DNA of 64,000 bases. Origin: Spirosoma aerolatum (GTDB taxonomy: Bacteria > Bacteroidota > Bacteroidia > Cytophagales > Spirosomataceae). The stretch is taken from the NCBI RefSeq assembly GCF_002056795.1, contig NZ_CP020104.1, positions 310,001-374,000 on the forward strand, given 5' to 3'. Both the position numbers and the translations under genes were made by a program. The notes under the pieces were generated by a model. It saw only the letters and a list, made by a program, of their open reading frames with translations, ran no database searches and was not told the DNA's origin. Below are positions 53,877 to 63,048 of the stretch, piece after piece; within the stretch, counting starts at the first letter, position 1, and each line of letters starts with the position of its first letter.

Positions 53877-54335
53877 TTATTTTTTACTCTTCACCGGCCG
53901 ATCGTATTTTTTAGGTGCGTATAAAAAGCCGAAGGCTTCGGCCCCCTCTTTCGTGTGCACTTTATGGTGAATATAGTGTGCCCGCATAATCCGCTGCATA
54001 TATCGTCCGTCGGTGTTGATTTTTACTTTTACCCGCCGATGAACGATAACATCGTGAAAGACAAAATAGAAGAACCCATAGAGCGTAACACCCGCCCCAA
54101 TCCAGGTTAAAAAGCTTAGTGCCGGGACTTCTACACCAATTAAAATCAGGCCTATTGCCGTCAGGCTAAACACTACTGCGAATAAATCGTTTCGCTCAAA
54201 AAAGCCTTGATGATGATTGTGATGATCGCGGTGCCAGCTCCATAGGAAGCCATGCATCACGTACTTATGTGTAAACCATGCAACACCTTCCATGAACAGG
54301 AAAGTCCCTAAAACCAACGCAACGTTTACCAGCAT
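53877..54335 (-). CDS. crtZ: Beta-carotene hydroxylase
   Basis: This 152-residue di-iron membrane hydroxylase adds hydroxyls to beta-carotene rings to give zeaxanthin. The His clusters HKYVMH, HRDHHNHH, HDVIVHRR and HYIHHKVH are all present. Four hydrophobic segments separate them. Length fits CrtZ. No other carotenoid gene is in the window. Confidence 0.93.
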   Translation of the reverse strand: MLVNVALVLGTFLFMEGVAWFTHKYVMHGFLWSWHRDHHNHHQGFFERNDLFAVVFSLTAIGLILIGVEVPALSFLTWIGAGVTLYGFFYFVFHDVIVHRRVKVKINTDGRYMQRIMRAHYIHHKVHTKEGAEAFGFLYAPKKYDRPVKSKK

Positions 54336-54526
54336 TTTTATGTTATCTGATTAGAATTAGTAAAAAGACTACTGCTTTTTCGTACGTCTTATTTCTTGCT
54401 AACGGTTTGCTGAGTCGAAAAGTTGAGACAGATCGGCACAGTTTTTAACGAAAAATAGAGATGTCGGTGATCGTCTTGCAAGTTTAGAGAAAAGCCGTAT
54501 CTTTATCGCAATTCGGTGCTCACCAG

Positions 54527-55195
54527 ATGAACCCATCGGTTATGGACTATCAGGCACTCAAGAACCTGGTTAAACGGGGAGAGGGTAGCAATTTAGAGTT
54601 CAAGCTGAAAACAAATCATCCCGAGAAAATCATTCGGGGCGTGGTAGCCTTCGCTAATACAAATGGCGGTATCATGCTCATCGGCGTCGCTGACGACAAG
54701 TCGATTCCGGGATTGAAATATGCCGATGAGGACGAATACCTGCTCGTCCGGGCTATCAACAAATATTGTTTTCCGCGAATTTCCTACACCATCGAGCGTG
54801 TACAACTTTACGACGAGCGCGAAGTGCTTGTGATTCGCGTGCCGCGCAGCCCCACACGCCCCCATTACATCATTCCCGACCCTGCCAATCCTGATGATAA
54901 AAAGGCCTACGTACGCGTAGGGGATAAGTCGGTGCAGGCCAGCCGCGAAGTGCGCGAGATTTTGAAAGGCGAGCAGGCCGAACGAAACATTCGCTTCAGC
55001 TATGGCGAAAAGGAGCGTATGCTGATGCAGCATCTGGGAGAACACAATAGTATTACGGTCGATTTATTTGCCTCTATAGCGGGCATATCGCGTCGGATAG
55101 CTTCCCGAACGCTTGTGCTGCTGGTGCTAGCCAATGTGCTGGAGATTCATCCCAGCGATGTTGTGGATCGATACACCACGCGGGTTTTGCAGTAA
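54527..55195 (+). CDS. AlbA_2 (Schlafen-type) DNA-binding domain protein
   Basis: This 222-residue protein opens with an AlbA_2/AAA_4 domain: GEGSNLEFKLKTNHPEKIIR, then FANTNGGIMLIGVADD and later YVRVGDKSVQAS. The last 60 residues form a winged-helix-like segment (ITVDLFASIAGISRRIASRT). Such proteins act as regulators or nucleic-acid binders; the target is unknown. The ATG at 54527 is used, with 54542 also possible. It is divergent from crtZ. Confidence 0.82.
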   Translation: MNPSVMDYQALKNLVKRGEGSNLEFKLKTNHPEKIIRGVVAFANTNGGIMLIGVADDKSIPGLKYADEDEYLLVRAINKYCFPRISYTIERVQLYDEREVLVIRVPRSPTRPHYIIPDPANPDDKKAYVRVGDKSVQASREVREILKGEQAERNIRFSYGEKERMLMQHLGEHNSITVDLFASIAGISRRIASRTLVLLVLANVLEIHPSDVVDRYTTRVLQ

Positions 55196-55276
55196 AATCG
55201 AGGAATCGCTTCGGTAGGATTGAAGAAAAGCGTACTTTGTGATGCTTACCCGTTACGTATCACAAAGTCAACAACT

Positions 55277-57340
55277 ATGGCCAAAACAGCCGCTGTTCAT
55301 AAACCCTTCGTTCCTGCCAGTCAATCACCCGCAGAATTTACGCTCAAGGCCGTTATTACCGGGGCCGTATTTGGCGTATTGTTCGGAGCGGCCACCGTTT
55401 ATTTATCACTCAAAGCGGGTTTGTCTGTATCCGCTTCCATTCCGATTGCTGTATTGTCCATTTCGCTCGGCCGGAAGTTTCTGAATACAACCATTCTGGA
55501 AAACAACATCATTCAGACAACAGGGTCGGCTGGAGAAAGTATTGCCTCGGGGGTGGTGTTTACAATGCCGGGATTTCTGTTCCTGACGAATGGGAGCGGG
55601 GCCGACTTTTTTAATTACTGGACCATTCTGACCCTGGCTATTCTGGGCGGATTGATCGGAACGCTTATGATGATTCCACTGCGTCGGTCTCTGATTGTGC
55701 AGGAACACGGAACGCTCCCTTATCCTGAAGGAACAGCCTGTGCTTCCGTACTGATTGCAGGTGAAAAAGGGGGTGATTTTGCCAAAACCGCGTATCAGGG
55801 ATTAGGCGTAGCACTGTTGTATGCGTTTCTGCAAAAGGTACTGCATGTAATTGCCGAAGTCCCCGTTTGGGCTACCAGACAGGCCAACCGCTATTTTCCG
55901 TCGGCACAGGTAGCCGGTGAAATCACACCAGAGTATCTAGGCGTAGGCTACATCATCGGCTTTCGGATCTCGGCGGTGCTGGTGGGGGGTGGTATTCTGG
56001 CCTGGCTCGGCCTGATTCCGTTACTGGCATCGGTTGTACCTGGTGACACCATTGCCTTACAATTGCAAAAACTGGGTTATCTGGCGAATCTTCAGACCGC
56101 AGGTGGCCCCGGTGGGTGGAATCCCACAACGCATAGCTTTAACGATACAGCCGTAGCCATCTACCGGGCGTATATCCGCCAAATTGGTGCCGGTGCGGTT
56201 ACGGCTGGTGGGTTTATGACTCTGATCAAAACCATTCCGACCATTGTGTCGTCGTTTCGGCAGAGTTTCAGCCGATCGTCGGTTACGGCCATGGAGCAGG
56301 AAGAAAACATGAGCGAAAGCAACCGTACCGCCCGTACTGAGCAGGATCTGAACGTTCGGATTGTCGTTATCGGTAGTATCGCCTTGGCGGCCCTTATGGT
56401 CATACTCCCGCAAATTCCGGGCGATTCTGTCCTGACTAAATTACTCATTGCCATACTGGTCATTGTTTTCGGTTTTTTCTTCGTTACGGTGGCCAGCCGG
56501 ATTGTGGGTTTGATTGGGTCAAGTTCGTCGCCTGTGTCGGGCATGACCATTGCCACCATAATGGGTACGTCGCTGGTATTTATCGGCTTTGGGCTTACGG
56601 GCAAACTCTATGAGCCAGCCGTACTGGTAGTAGGCAGTATGATTTGCGTAGCGGCTGCCAATGCCGGAGGAACCTCGCAGGATTTGAAAACAGGTTATCT
56701 GGTCGGGGCTACGCCAAAATATCAGCAGATGGCGTTGTTTATCGGCGTTATTGTTTCGTCGCTGGTGGTTGGGGCCACGGTCAAAATTCTGGATACGCCT
56801 ACACCGGATTTAGTGGCGCAGGGGATTACCCATGCGATTGGTTCCGATAAATTTCCTGCTCCACAGGGCACGTTGATGGCTACGCTCATCAAAGGGTTGC
56901 TCTCGTTTAATCTGGATTGGCAATTTGTACTGGCCGGGGCTTTTATTGCCTTTGTTTTCGAGCTGGTTGGGGTAAGTGCCTTAGCTTTTGCTGTAGGGCT
57001 TTATCTGCCGCTTTCGACCACGCTGCCCATTTTTGCGGGTGGCCTGGTGAAAGCCATCGTCGACTGGAATGCCAAGCGTAAAGGAATCGTAGAAGAAGAT
57101 GCTGATCTTGGGAAAGGGAATCTGTTTGCTACAGGCTTAGTTGCCGGAGGAGCGCTGGCCGGTGTAGTCGTTGCGCTATTGTCGGTGAACGAATCCGTTT
57201 ATAACGTCTTGATATCACTAACCGTTGAGCCAGCTTTGGCAGGCGCTTTGGGCGAAGGAGGCTATGAGCTGTTGGGTGCTGTCGCCTTTTTAGGTCTGGC
57301 AGCTATCTTGTGGCGTGTCGCTGAGAATAGGCATTCCTAG
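55277..57340 (+). CDS. OPT family oligopeptide transporter
   Basis: This 687-residue transporter of the OPT superfamily has about 15-16 helices, for uptake of small peptides or metal-chelate compounds. Marks are LKAVITGAVFGVLFGAATVY with LSLKAGLSVSASIPIAVLS, then TTGSAGESIASGVVFTMPG and the cytosolic LPYPEGTACASVLIAGE. The ATG at 55277 is chosen; an in-frame start at 55220 gives an unlikely N-terminus. A hairpin sits between it and the next gene. Confidence 0.92.
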   Translation: MAKTAAVHKPFVPASQSPAEFTLKAVITGAVFGVLFGAATVYLSLKAGLSVSASIPIAVLSISLGRKFLNTTILENNIIQTTGSAGESIASGVVFTMPGFLFLTNGSGADFFNYWTILTLAILGGLIGTLMMIPLRRSLIVQEHGTLPYPEGTACASVLIAGEKGGDFAKTAYQGLGVALLYAFLQKVLHVIAEVPVWATRQANRYFPSAQVAGEITPEYLGVGYIIGFRISAVLVGGGILAWLGLIPLLASVVPGDTIALQLQKLGYLANLQTAGGPGGWNPTTHSFNDTAVAIYRAYIRQIGAGAVTAGGFMTLIKTIPTIVSSFRQSFSRSSVTAMEQEENMSESNRTARTEQDLNVRIVVIGSIALAALMVILPQIPGDSVLTKLLIAILVIVFGFFFVTVASRIVGLIGSSSSPVSGMTIATIMGTSLVFIGFGLTGKLYEPAVLVVGSMICVAAANAGGTSQDLKTGYLVGATPKYQQMALFIGVIVSSLVVGATVKILDTPTPDLVAQGITHAIGSDKFPAPQGTLMATLIKGLLSFNLDWQFVLAGAFIAFVFELVGVSALAFAVGLYLPLSTTLPIFAGGLVKAIVDWNAKRKGIVEEDADLGKGNLFATGLVAGGALAGVVVALLSVNESVYNVLISLTVEPALAGALGEGGYELLGAVAFLGLAAILWRVAENRHS

Positions 57341-57378
57341 GTTCGGCAGCGTCTAAAGTATAACGCCGTAGGTATCGT

Positions 57379-57436
57379 AAGAGGTTAAGTACCAGTAAAG
57401 TAAATCGCGGTTTTGCTTTTGGCCTTAACCTCTTTT
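57379..57436 (+). terminator. Hairpin after the OPT gene, close to the next start codon
   Basis: AAGAGGTTAAG (57379-57389) and CTTAACCTCTT (57424-57434) form a perfect 11-bp stem with a 34-nt loop, followed by TT. It ends 8 nt before the next ATG. It could terminate the OPT transcript, or it could mask the ribosome site of the next gene. Confidence 0.45.
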
Positions 57437-57443
57437 CATAACC

Positions 57444-58004
57444 ATGTTACCTGCACTCTCTTCCTTCTTCTACCGAATTGCGTCCTGGAAAACGCTTTTG
57501 CTGGGATTAGCTCTTTACATCCCGTTCCCGGCCTATATCTTTAAACACCTCGAAGCTGACATGAATGCGTTGGCTGGTAAGTCACTGGGGCCAATCGATT
57601 TGCTGATTGGGTATGACCCAGGCCGAGTTATGCAGATGGTGTCTGAGTATGGTCCAGAGGCTCGTGCGTTGTACGCCAGGGGAGAATTGACGGATGATCT
57701 GGCCTATCCGCTTATTTATACATTTCTATTGTGCATAATTCTTTCGCTGCTATTTCGAAACCGAAGCTACGCACCATTCCAGTTTGTGAATATTGTTCCG
57801 ATCTGGATTTGGGCATTCGATCTGCTGGAGAATCTCTGCATCGTGTATTTGCTCAAATGCTATCCTGAAACCTCAACCGCAGTAGCGTCGATCTGTTCGG
57901 TATTGACCAATCTGAAATGGGCTGCTTTTGCCGTTGTTTTAGGCCTGATCGTGTATGGATTTGTTCGGTGGGTTATCAGTAGGCGACAGACACAATTGGG
58001 ATAG
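57444..58004 (+). CDS. Membrane protein of unknown function
   Basis: This 186-residue protein has about four to five helices (TLLLGLALYIPFPAYIF, LIYTFLLCIILSLLF, VNIVPIWIWAFDLLENL, FAVVLGLIVYGFVRWV). The loop after helix 1 contains GPIDLLIGYDPGRVMQMVSE. I do not recognise a named family. It stands alone, convergent with the P1 peptidase, with a 6-nt gap. Confidence 0.65.
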   Translation: MLPALSSFFYRIASWKTLLLGLALYIPFPAYIFKHLEADMNALAGKSLGPIDLLIGYDPGRVMQMVSEYGPEARALYARGELTDDLAYPLIYTFLLCIILSLLFRNRSYAPFQFVNIVPIWIWAFDLLENLCIVYLLKCYPETSTAVASICSVLTNLKWAAFAVVLGLIVYGFVRWVISRRQTQLG

Positions 58005-58010
58005 AACGGC

Positions 58011-59135
58011 TTACTTAGCCTGCCCTGCTTTCTTTACTATCTCAATCACTTTATCGACAGGCAATTGTTCAACCCGATGCCCCTGGTCGCCGGTAAGCGT
58101 TTGCGCGGCAAATAGTGAATTAGTAATGGCCTCTTCTGTCGCTTCAATAGCGGCTAGAAATAGGGGTGAAGTGTTGTCGTTTCGCAGCAGTTTTAGGTCA
58201 TCGAACGGGCTGCTGGTGTCATGGGGAATGCGATAGGCGGTCGATACCGCAATTACGTAGTCGCCACTACCGTTGGAGGCAATACCACCCGTTTGGGCGA
58301 GCCCCATAAAGGCACGCTTGGCTAGTCGTTTGAGGTTACGGGCATCCAATGGCGCATCGGTCAGGACAACCATCATACAGGAGCCATCAAGGTTTTCTTT
58401 GAACGAATATTTTCCTAGGGCTACTCCGACGGGAACGCCCGCAATTTGCAGTACACCACCGAAATTAGTCTGCACTAATGCACCGACGGTATAACCACCC
58501 AATGAAGCAGGTAGCTTACGCGACGCTGTGCCTATTCCTCCTTTGAAACCAAAGCAAACGGTGCCGGTGCCTGCCCCTACATTCCCTTCCTCAACTGGCC
58601 CCGATTTGGCTTGTTTGAGCGCATCCAGCACATGTTGTTTGGTAACGTGTCGCCCACGAATGTCGTTTAGAAACCCGTCGTTGGTTTCGCCCACTACCGA
58701 GTTTACGGAGCGCACCTGTTCGTTGCCCGGTTGTGATAGTGTATAGTCGATCAGTGCGTCGGCGGCTGTAGGAACGCTGAGTGTATTCGTCAGCACGATG
58801 GGCGTTTCGAGGGTGCCCAGTTCGTCCACCTGACTGAAACCTGTAAGTTTTCCAAAACCATTGCCGATGTAGATGGCTGCCGGACTTTTCTGCTGAAACT
58901 GGTTTCCCTCGTGAGGCAGGATGGCGGTCACACCTGTTCGAACGTTCGGACCTTGTTTAAGTGTAACCTGGCCTACCCGAACACCTGGCACATCGGTGAT
59001 AGCATTGAGTGGCCCCGTTGGCAATACACCAAACCGGATTCCATAGTCGCGAGGACGTTTGGGCATTTGCGCCATGGCAGCGTTCATAAAAAAGGCGAAG
59101 AAAAGAAGTTGGTAAAAACGGGTAGGAGCCAGCAT
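58011..59135 (-). CDS. Secreted P1 family (DmpA-type) aminopeptidase
   Basis: This 374-residue self-processing peptidase has a signal peptide (LLFFAFFMNAAMAQ). The mature start is RDYGIRFGVLPTGPLNAITD, followed by VPGVRVGQVTL. The nucleophile Ser of the DmpA family lies in ASNGSGDYVIAVSTAYR; cleavage before it yields two chains. Such enzymes release N-terminal residues, including D-amino acids or beta-alanyl groups. The ATG at 59135 places the signal peptide first; the longer 59180 start is less likely. Confidence 0.9.
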   Translation of the reverse strand: MLAPTRFYQLLFFAFFMNAAMAQMPKRPRDYGIRFGVLPTGPLNAITDVPGVRVGQVTLKQGPNVRTGVTAILPHEGNQFQQKSPAAIYIGNGFGKLTGFSQVDELGTLETPIVLTNTLSVPTAADALIDYTLSQPGNEQVRSVNSVVGETNDGFLNDIRGRHVTKQHVLDALKQAKSGPVEEGNVGAGTGTVCFGFKGGIGTASRKLPASLGGYTVGALVQTNFGGVLQIAGVPVGVALGKYSFKENLDGSCMMVVLTDAPLDARNLKRLAKRAFMGLAQTGGIASNGSGDYVIAVSTAYRIPHDTSSPFDDLKLLRNDNTSPLFLAAIEATEEAITNSLFAAQTLTGDQGHRVEQLPVDKVIEIVKKAGQAK

Positions 59136-59193
59136 CTGACAACAGACGTTTGTTTTGACCAATTTAGGATAAACCAACAAAAAAAAGCTTGAT

Positions 59194-59673
59194 TCAGTGG
59201 CAATCTGTTTTCATCAGCGTGTAGTCGTAGCCTTGGGCAGGGTCTTTCAAAATCCACTTTCCATGTTTTTCAATACGTTCCCCTTCCCGCCAGGTAATGG
59301 AATTGCCTGTCAGGGTGAAGACTACTTCATAGATTTGTGTCATCCCTTCGCCCGAACGTTGCCAGTCAGCCGTGATCTGATTGCCGGATTCTGTTCCCTT
59401 TAGTGTTCCTGAAGCTCGATCTTTCTCAAAAGGGAGTACGTCTAATCGACCTGTTATAGCTGATCCATTTCTGACTACTTGCAACAGCGTCGAGTCTTTC
59501 CCTTCTATCTGCTGAAAGCATAACGTATCGGGTTGCGTAGCTGATTTTGCCGTCGATGAGTCCTCTGCCGAGGCTGATTCGGTATGTTTAGCTTGTTGCT
59601 GACAGGCGGTCAGCGAGGCTCCAAGAGCAATCAATGTGATAAGCAGGCGCGTTAAATAGGTGCTTTGTTTCAT
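59194..59673 (-). CDS. Hypothetical lipoprotein
   Basis: This 159-residue protein has a lipobox at ASLTACQQQ near residue 24, so it is anchored to a membrane as a lipoprotein. The mature part contains DTLCFQQIEGKDSTLLQVVR and WREGERIEKHGKWILKD. It has the look of a small beta-rich binding domain. The family is not recognised. It is 58 nt upstream of the P1 peptidase on the same strand. Confidence 0.75.
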   Translation of the reverse strand: MKQSTYLTRLLITLIALGASLTACQQQAKHTESASAEDSSTAKSATQPDTLCFQQIEGKDSTLLQVVRNGSAITGRLDVLPFEKDRASGTLKGTESGNQITADWQRSGEGMTQIYEVVFTLTGNSITWREGERIEKHGKWILKDPAQGYDYTLMKTDCH

Positions 59674-59707
59674 CAGAAACGAGATAACCTTTTTGTTGAG
59701 AGAAGAA

Positions 59708-59753
59708 ATACGTAAAATGGCCAGAAAGGGCTATTCCTGACCATTTTACGTAT
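59708..59753 (-). terminator. Likely terminator of the cbpA-cbpM operon
   Basis: ATACGTAAAATGG (59708-59720) and CCATTTTACGTAT (59741-59753) form a 13-bp perfect stem. On the minus strand TTTCTTCT follows. It lies 14 nt after the cbpM stop. Confidence 0.55.
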
Positions 59754-59767
59754 TGGTTAGTTATGCT

Positions 59768-60070
59768 TTATCGTTGACCTGACTCGTAGAAAATCAATCG
59801 GTTACGTACCTGCCTGAGTTCATGCTGAAGGCTCTCGACACGATCCAGGAGATCATTTACTACGTCCATATTCTCGGCATGAATGGCTAAGTCCTGATGC
59901 AGGCGAACAAATTTCTCCAATCGGCCCAGTTGCTCTGGCTGTACATACGTAGCCTGTTCAACGGTGGTTATGTCGATCAGTCCGTTATCGGCCAGTGTCT
60001 CCACAAATGTAATTTCAATGTGGTGATAAGTACAGAAGTCAAGAACGGATATCAGATGCTGGGTTTGCAT
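59768..60070 (-). CDS. cbpM: Chaperone modulator CbpM-like protein
   Basis: This 100-residue MerR-fold helical protein inhibits or tunes the co-chaperone CbpA. The N-terminal half (ISVLDFCTYHHIEITFVETL) and the coiled C-terminal half (HAENMDVVNDLLDRVESLQH) fit the family. It lies 11 nt downstream of cbpA, in the normal order. Confidence 0.85.
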   Translation of the reverse strand: MQTQHLISVLDFCTYHHIEITFVETLADNGLIDITTVEQATYVQPEQLGRLEKFVRLHQDLAIHAENMDVVNDLLDRVESLQHELRQVRNRLIFYESGQR

Positions 60071-60081
60071 AGGTCAAGGTG

Positions 60082-60987
60082 TTAAAGGGTTGATAACTGG
60101 CGGAACAGCTCTTTCTGCTGATCGGTCAGGTTAGTAGGGAGTTTCACTTGCCAGGTAATGTAGAGATCACCGAAATTGCCGTCTTGCTTATATACGGGAA
60201 ACCCTTTGCCTTTCAGTCGCACTTTGGTGCCATTTTGCGTTTCGGGCTTCACCGTTAGCTTGACCTTTCCGCCCATTGTATCGACCACGCGCTCTCCGCC
60301 CAGCAGAGCCGTGTACAAGTCGATCTCTTCATTAATGTACAGATCATTGCCTTTTCGTTTGTAGCGGGGATCTTCGTCAATGACGAAGGTAATGTACAAA
60401 TCGCCGTTTGGTCCACCGTTTACACCCGGCGCACCATAACCCGCCAGTTTGATTTTCTGCCCATCCTCAATACCCGCTGGTACCGTGATGCGGATCGCTT
60501 TGCCATTCACCGTCATGGTCTGCTTATGAGTAGTATAGGCTTCCTGTAAGTTCAGGTGAAGATCGGCCTGATAATCCTGACCTTTGAACTGCGTACGTCG
60601 GCCGCCCCGTGCTCCAGCTTCCTGACCGAACAACGACGAAAAGAAATCGGAGAAACCAGCGCCACCAAAACCATCCGAAAAATCGTAGTCGCCCGTATCG
60701 CTTTGGGCATACTGCTGACGGGATTGCTGTTGTTGCTGCCGGGCTTGCTCAAATTGCTCGGCATGTTGCCAGTCTTTGCCATACTGATCATATTTCTTAC
60801 GTTTCTCAGGATCGCTCAGAACCTCGTTGGCTTCGTTGATCTGTTGAAATTTTTTATTGGCCTCTGCATCGTTCGGATTGAGGTCGGGATGGTGTTTCCG
60901 GGCCAGTTTCCGGTAGGCTTTCTTGATGTCGTCGTCCGATGCTGTTTTCGGTACGCCCAGAACGCTGTAATAGTCGATAAAGTCCAT
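60082..60987 (-). CDS. cbpA: Curved DNA-binding / DnaJ-type co-chaperone
   Basis: This 301-residue type II J-domain protein stimulates DnaK. The J-domain (residues 1-70) has the HPD motif in [13 protein letters not shown] Gln-rich linker ([14 protein letters not shown]) and a Gly/Phe segment ([14 protein letters not shown]) follow. Next come two C-terminal beta domains ([35 protein letters not shown]). It has no zinc-finger region, as in CbpA. A palindrome lies just upstream of the start. Confidence 0.93.
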   Translation of the reverse strand: MDFIDYYSVLGVPKTASDDDIKKAYRKLARKHHPDLNPNDAEANKKFQQINEANEVLSDPEKRKKYDQYGKDWQHAEQFEQARQQQQQSRQQYAQSDTGDYDFSDGFGGAGFSDFFSSLFGQEAGARGGRRTQFKGQDYQADLHLNLQEAYTTHKQTMTVNGKAIRITVPAGIEDGQKIKLAGYGAPGVNGGPNGDLYITFVIDEDPRYKRKGNDLYINEEIDLYTALLGGERVVDTMGGKVKLTVKPETQNGTKVRLKGKGFPVYKQDGNFGDLYITWQVKLPTNLTDQQKELFRQLSTL

Positions 60988-61002
60988 GTTGGGTGGGAAT
61001 AA

Positions 61003-61024
61003 ATAGAGTTATAATCAACTCTAT
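61003..61024 (-). promoter_or_regulatory. Palindrome upstream of cbpA
   Basis: ATAGAGTT (61003-61010) and AACTCTAT (61017-61024) are perfect arms around ATAATC, 15 nt before the cbpA ATG. A near-consensus -7 element (CACTTTTG on the minus strand at 61030-61037) lies just upstream. It could be an operator or an mRNA leader hairpin. Confidence 0.45.
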
Positions 61025-61177
61025 AAACACAAAAGTGGCCGGGAAGGTTGACTATTTAAGAGCTAAAATGCTTATTCTTACCCATTAACTAGCCATAGCT
61101 TTTTGCAAACAGGCCAGCGCAGATTTTCTTATTAGATTTGTTTCTAAAATAAACCTGATGAATACTATGTCATTCGG

Positions 61178-61387
61178 ATGCACCAACCTAATTCAGTACA
61201 AGTTTCGCTGATGCGTCTTTTCGACCGGCCAATGCAGCCTGAAGAACTGGATAAAGTACACCAGTTACTAATGAATTATTATAATGGATTAGTCGAGTCA
61301 GAAGTTGATAAAATTATCGCTGAAAAAAAGTACACGCAAGCTGATTTTGATCGTATCCTGAATAAGTCACAACGTACTCGTCGATAA
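61178..61387 (+). CDS. Small antitoxin-like protein (partner of the PIN pseudogene)
   Basis: This 69-residue soluble protein (MHQPNSVQVSLMRLFDRPMQ, then VDKIIAEKKYTQADFDRILN) is rich in charged residues. Its gene ends 2 nt before a PIN-toxin gene, the spacing and order of type II toxin-antitoxin pairs. I do not see a known DNA-binding fold. The gene has no stops or shifts. A possible -7 element TAGATTTG is at 61133-61140, upstream of its start. Confidence 0.6.
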   Translation: MHQPNSVQVSLMRLFDRPMQPEELDKVHQLLMNYYNGLVESEVDKIIAEKKYTQADFDRILNKSQRTRR

Positions 61388-61389
61388 GT

Positions 61390-61797
61390 ATGCGGGTTGT
61401 TATTGACACAAACTATCTGATTGCTGCTACCCCTCGCTCAAGTGAGCATTACTGGTTATACCAGGCATTTATGGAAAAGGCTTTTGAATGGGTTGTCAGT
61501 CAGGAAATTATAATGAGTATGAAGAAATGCTGAGCGAATTTTATGCGCCTTCATTAGTTCAGAATGTATTAAAGTTATTGTCTGTAGCCCCCTCACGTGA
61601 TTCATATAGAGGCTTATTTTAAATGGTCAATGATAGAAAATGATCCCGATGATAATAAGTTTGCCGATATAGCTTTTGCATCGGGAGCAGATTATCTGGT
61701 TAGTAATGATTCTGACTTTTAGATTCTTAGCAAGCGTGAATACCCCCGAATTAAAGTGATTTGGCTGGAAGATTTTAGAGGTGTACTCGGTTATTAA
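61390..61797 (+). pseudogene. Decayed PIN-domain toxin gene
   Basis: Read across shifts the protein is MRVVIDTNYLIAATPRSSEH and EWVVSQEII in frame one. NEYEEMLSEFYAPSLVQNV and LKLLSVAPS follow in frame two. Then IEAYFKWSMIENDPDDNK, FADIAFASGADYLVSNDSDF, an in-frame TAG, and RIKVIWLEDFRGVL to the end. The acidic residues of a PIN nuclease (Asp in VIDTN, Glu in YEEML, Asp in DDNKFAD and NDSDF) are recognisable. At least two frameshifts and one nonsense codon make it non-functional. Confidence 0.8.
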
Positions 61798-62913
61798 TCA
61801 AATCTTTGTGGTCTGCTCGATGCCGTTGGCGATCAGCGGGAGTGTTACGACAAACTGCCCATCGGTTTCCTGAATGATGGGTTCAGGCTGATTGAGCATC
61901 TGATATTTGGTCAGAATATTGGTCAGGCCAACGCCATTGGAGGCTACACGTACGGTTTTCCGCTGTACATTATTACGGACTTGTAGATGCGATTGCGCAT
62001 CGGTCAGAATGTCGATGCTAAGAGGTTGGTCAGGAAGAACAATGTTGTGCTTAACGGCATTCTCGACCAGAAGCTGGAGCGTAAGGGGAGGAAGACGGTA
62101 TGTTTGATAGCGGTCATCAATGGTTACGTTCATCGTCAATCCTGAGCCATGCCGGGTTTTCAGCAAGTGGTAATACGACTGAATAAAATCCAACTCAGAA
62201 CCCAGCTCAGTCAGGTGCTGATCGTTGGCGCGGAGTAAGTAGCGGTACACCGTACTGAGCTCTTCCAGAAATACTCGTGCCTGTTTAGGATCATCCTCAA
62301 TGAGCGAGTCCAGCACATTCAGACTATTGAATAGAAAATGCGGATTGACCTGCTGCTTCAGCGCATCGAGCTGACTTTGTAAATTGGCCGTACGTAGTTT
62401 TTCCTGTTCCTGCTCCGACAGCCTCAGCTTTTTCTGGTAAAGTGCCGAATCGCGGGCAAAAAACAAGGTTTCGTAAATCGTCTGAAAAAAGATAAAATTA
62501 ACGGCTGCCTGTACAAAATCGAACCCGTACAGATTCAGGGCAATCGTCGCTTTATTAATCGTAATACTGGCTGTATGACCGTACGAATGATAGCCCAGTA
62601 GGGTGCCATGGGTAAACCAGTATCGAATGGCGCCTGTTAGCCAAAGACTTACTGTTGTTGCTACGCTCCCTGCCAGAAACGTTAGGATTAGCCGCTTCCA
62701 AATGTCTTTTTTGGAAAAATATTTCTGTCGGAAATAGAATACGATTGCCCGAATGACGTGCCAGGTTACCGTAATGGAGACCAGACTGATGAAGATGCGG
62801 AGTAGAATGTCACCCGTCAGCGGCTGTCTATGAAAACCATTGCCGGTTATACTAAATGCTAGTATCAGTGTAATACCAACTACACGCAGCCATTTGTCAT
62901 TAATCGTGTTCAA
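61798..62913 (-). CDS. LytS-type sensor histidine kinase
   Basis: This 371-residue protein has four membrane helices in residues 1-170 and a His_kinase domain (PF06580 type). The phospho-acceptor His is in QVNPHFLFNSLNVL, the N-box in LLVENAVKHNI and the G-box in VASNGVGLTNI. This family usually pairs with a LytTR response regulator, none of which is visible here. The start is TTG at 62913, since an in-frame TGA lies upstream. Confidence 0.88.
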   Translation of the reverse strand: MNTINDKWLRVVGITLILAFSITGNGFHRQPLTGDILLRIFISLVSITVTWHVIRAIVFYFRQKYFSKKDIWKRLILTFLAGSVATTVSLWLTGAIRYWFTHGTLLGYHSYGHTASITINKATIALNLYGFDFVQAAVNFIFFQTIYETLFFARDSALYQKKLRLSEQEQEKLRTANLQSQLDALKQQVNPHFLFNSLNVLDSLIEDDPKQARVFLEELSTVYRYLLRANDQHLTELGSELDFIQSYYHLLKTRHGSGLTMNVTIDDRYQTYRLPPLTLQLLVENAVKHNIVLPDQPLSIDILTDAQSHLQVRNNVQRKTVRVASNGVGLTNILTKYQMLNQPEPIIQETDGQFVVTLPLIANGIEQTTKI

Positions 62914-63048
62914 CGTGAAGCAGTTCGGGCGTTTTCAGTAAAGATAATGTAAGTTTTAAACTGATGAAAGATACATTTCTGAGGCTATAGGCTACGCGAT
63001 GGTAGTATTAGTTACCTCAATCTTACAGGGTTGAGATAAACGGTACAG

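Noticed and set aside
58528..58746. Proline- and threonine-rich + strand frames
   Set aside because: They are shadows of the P1 peptidase gene on the other strand.
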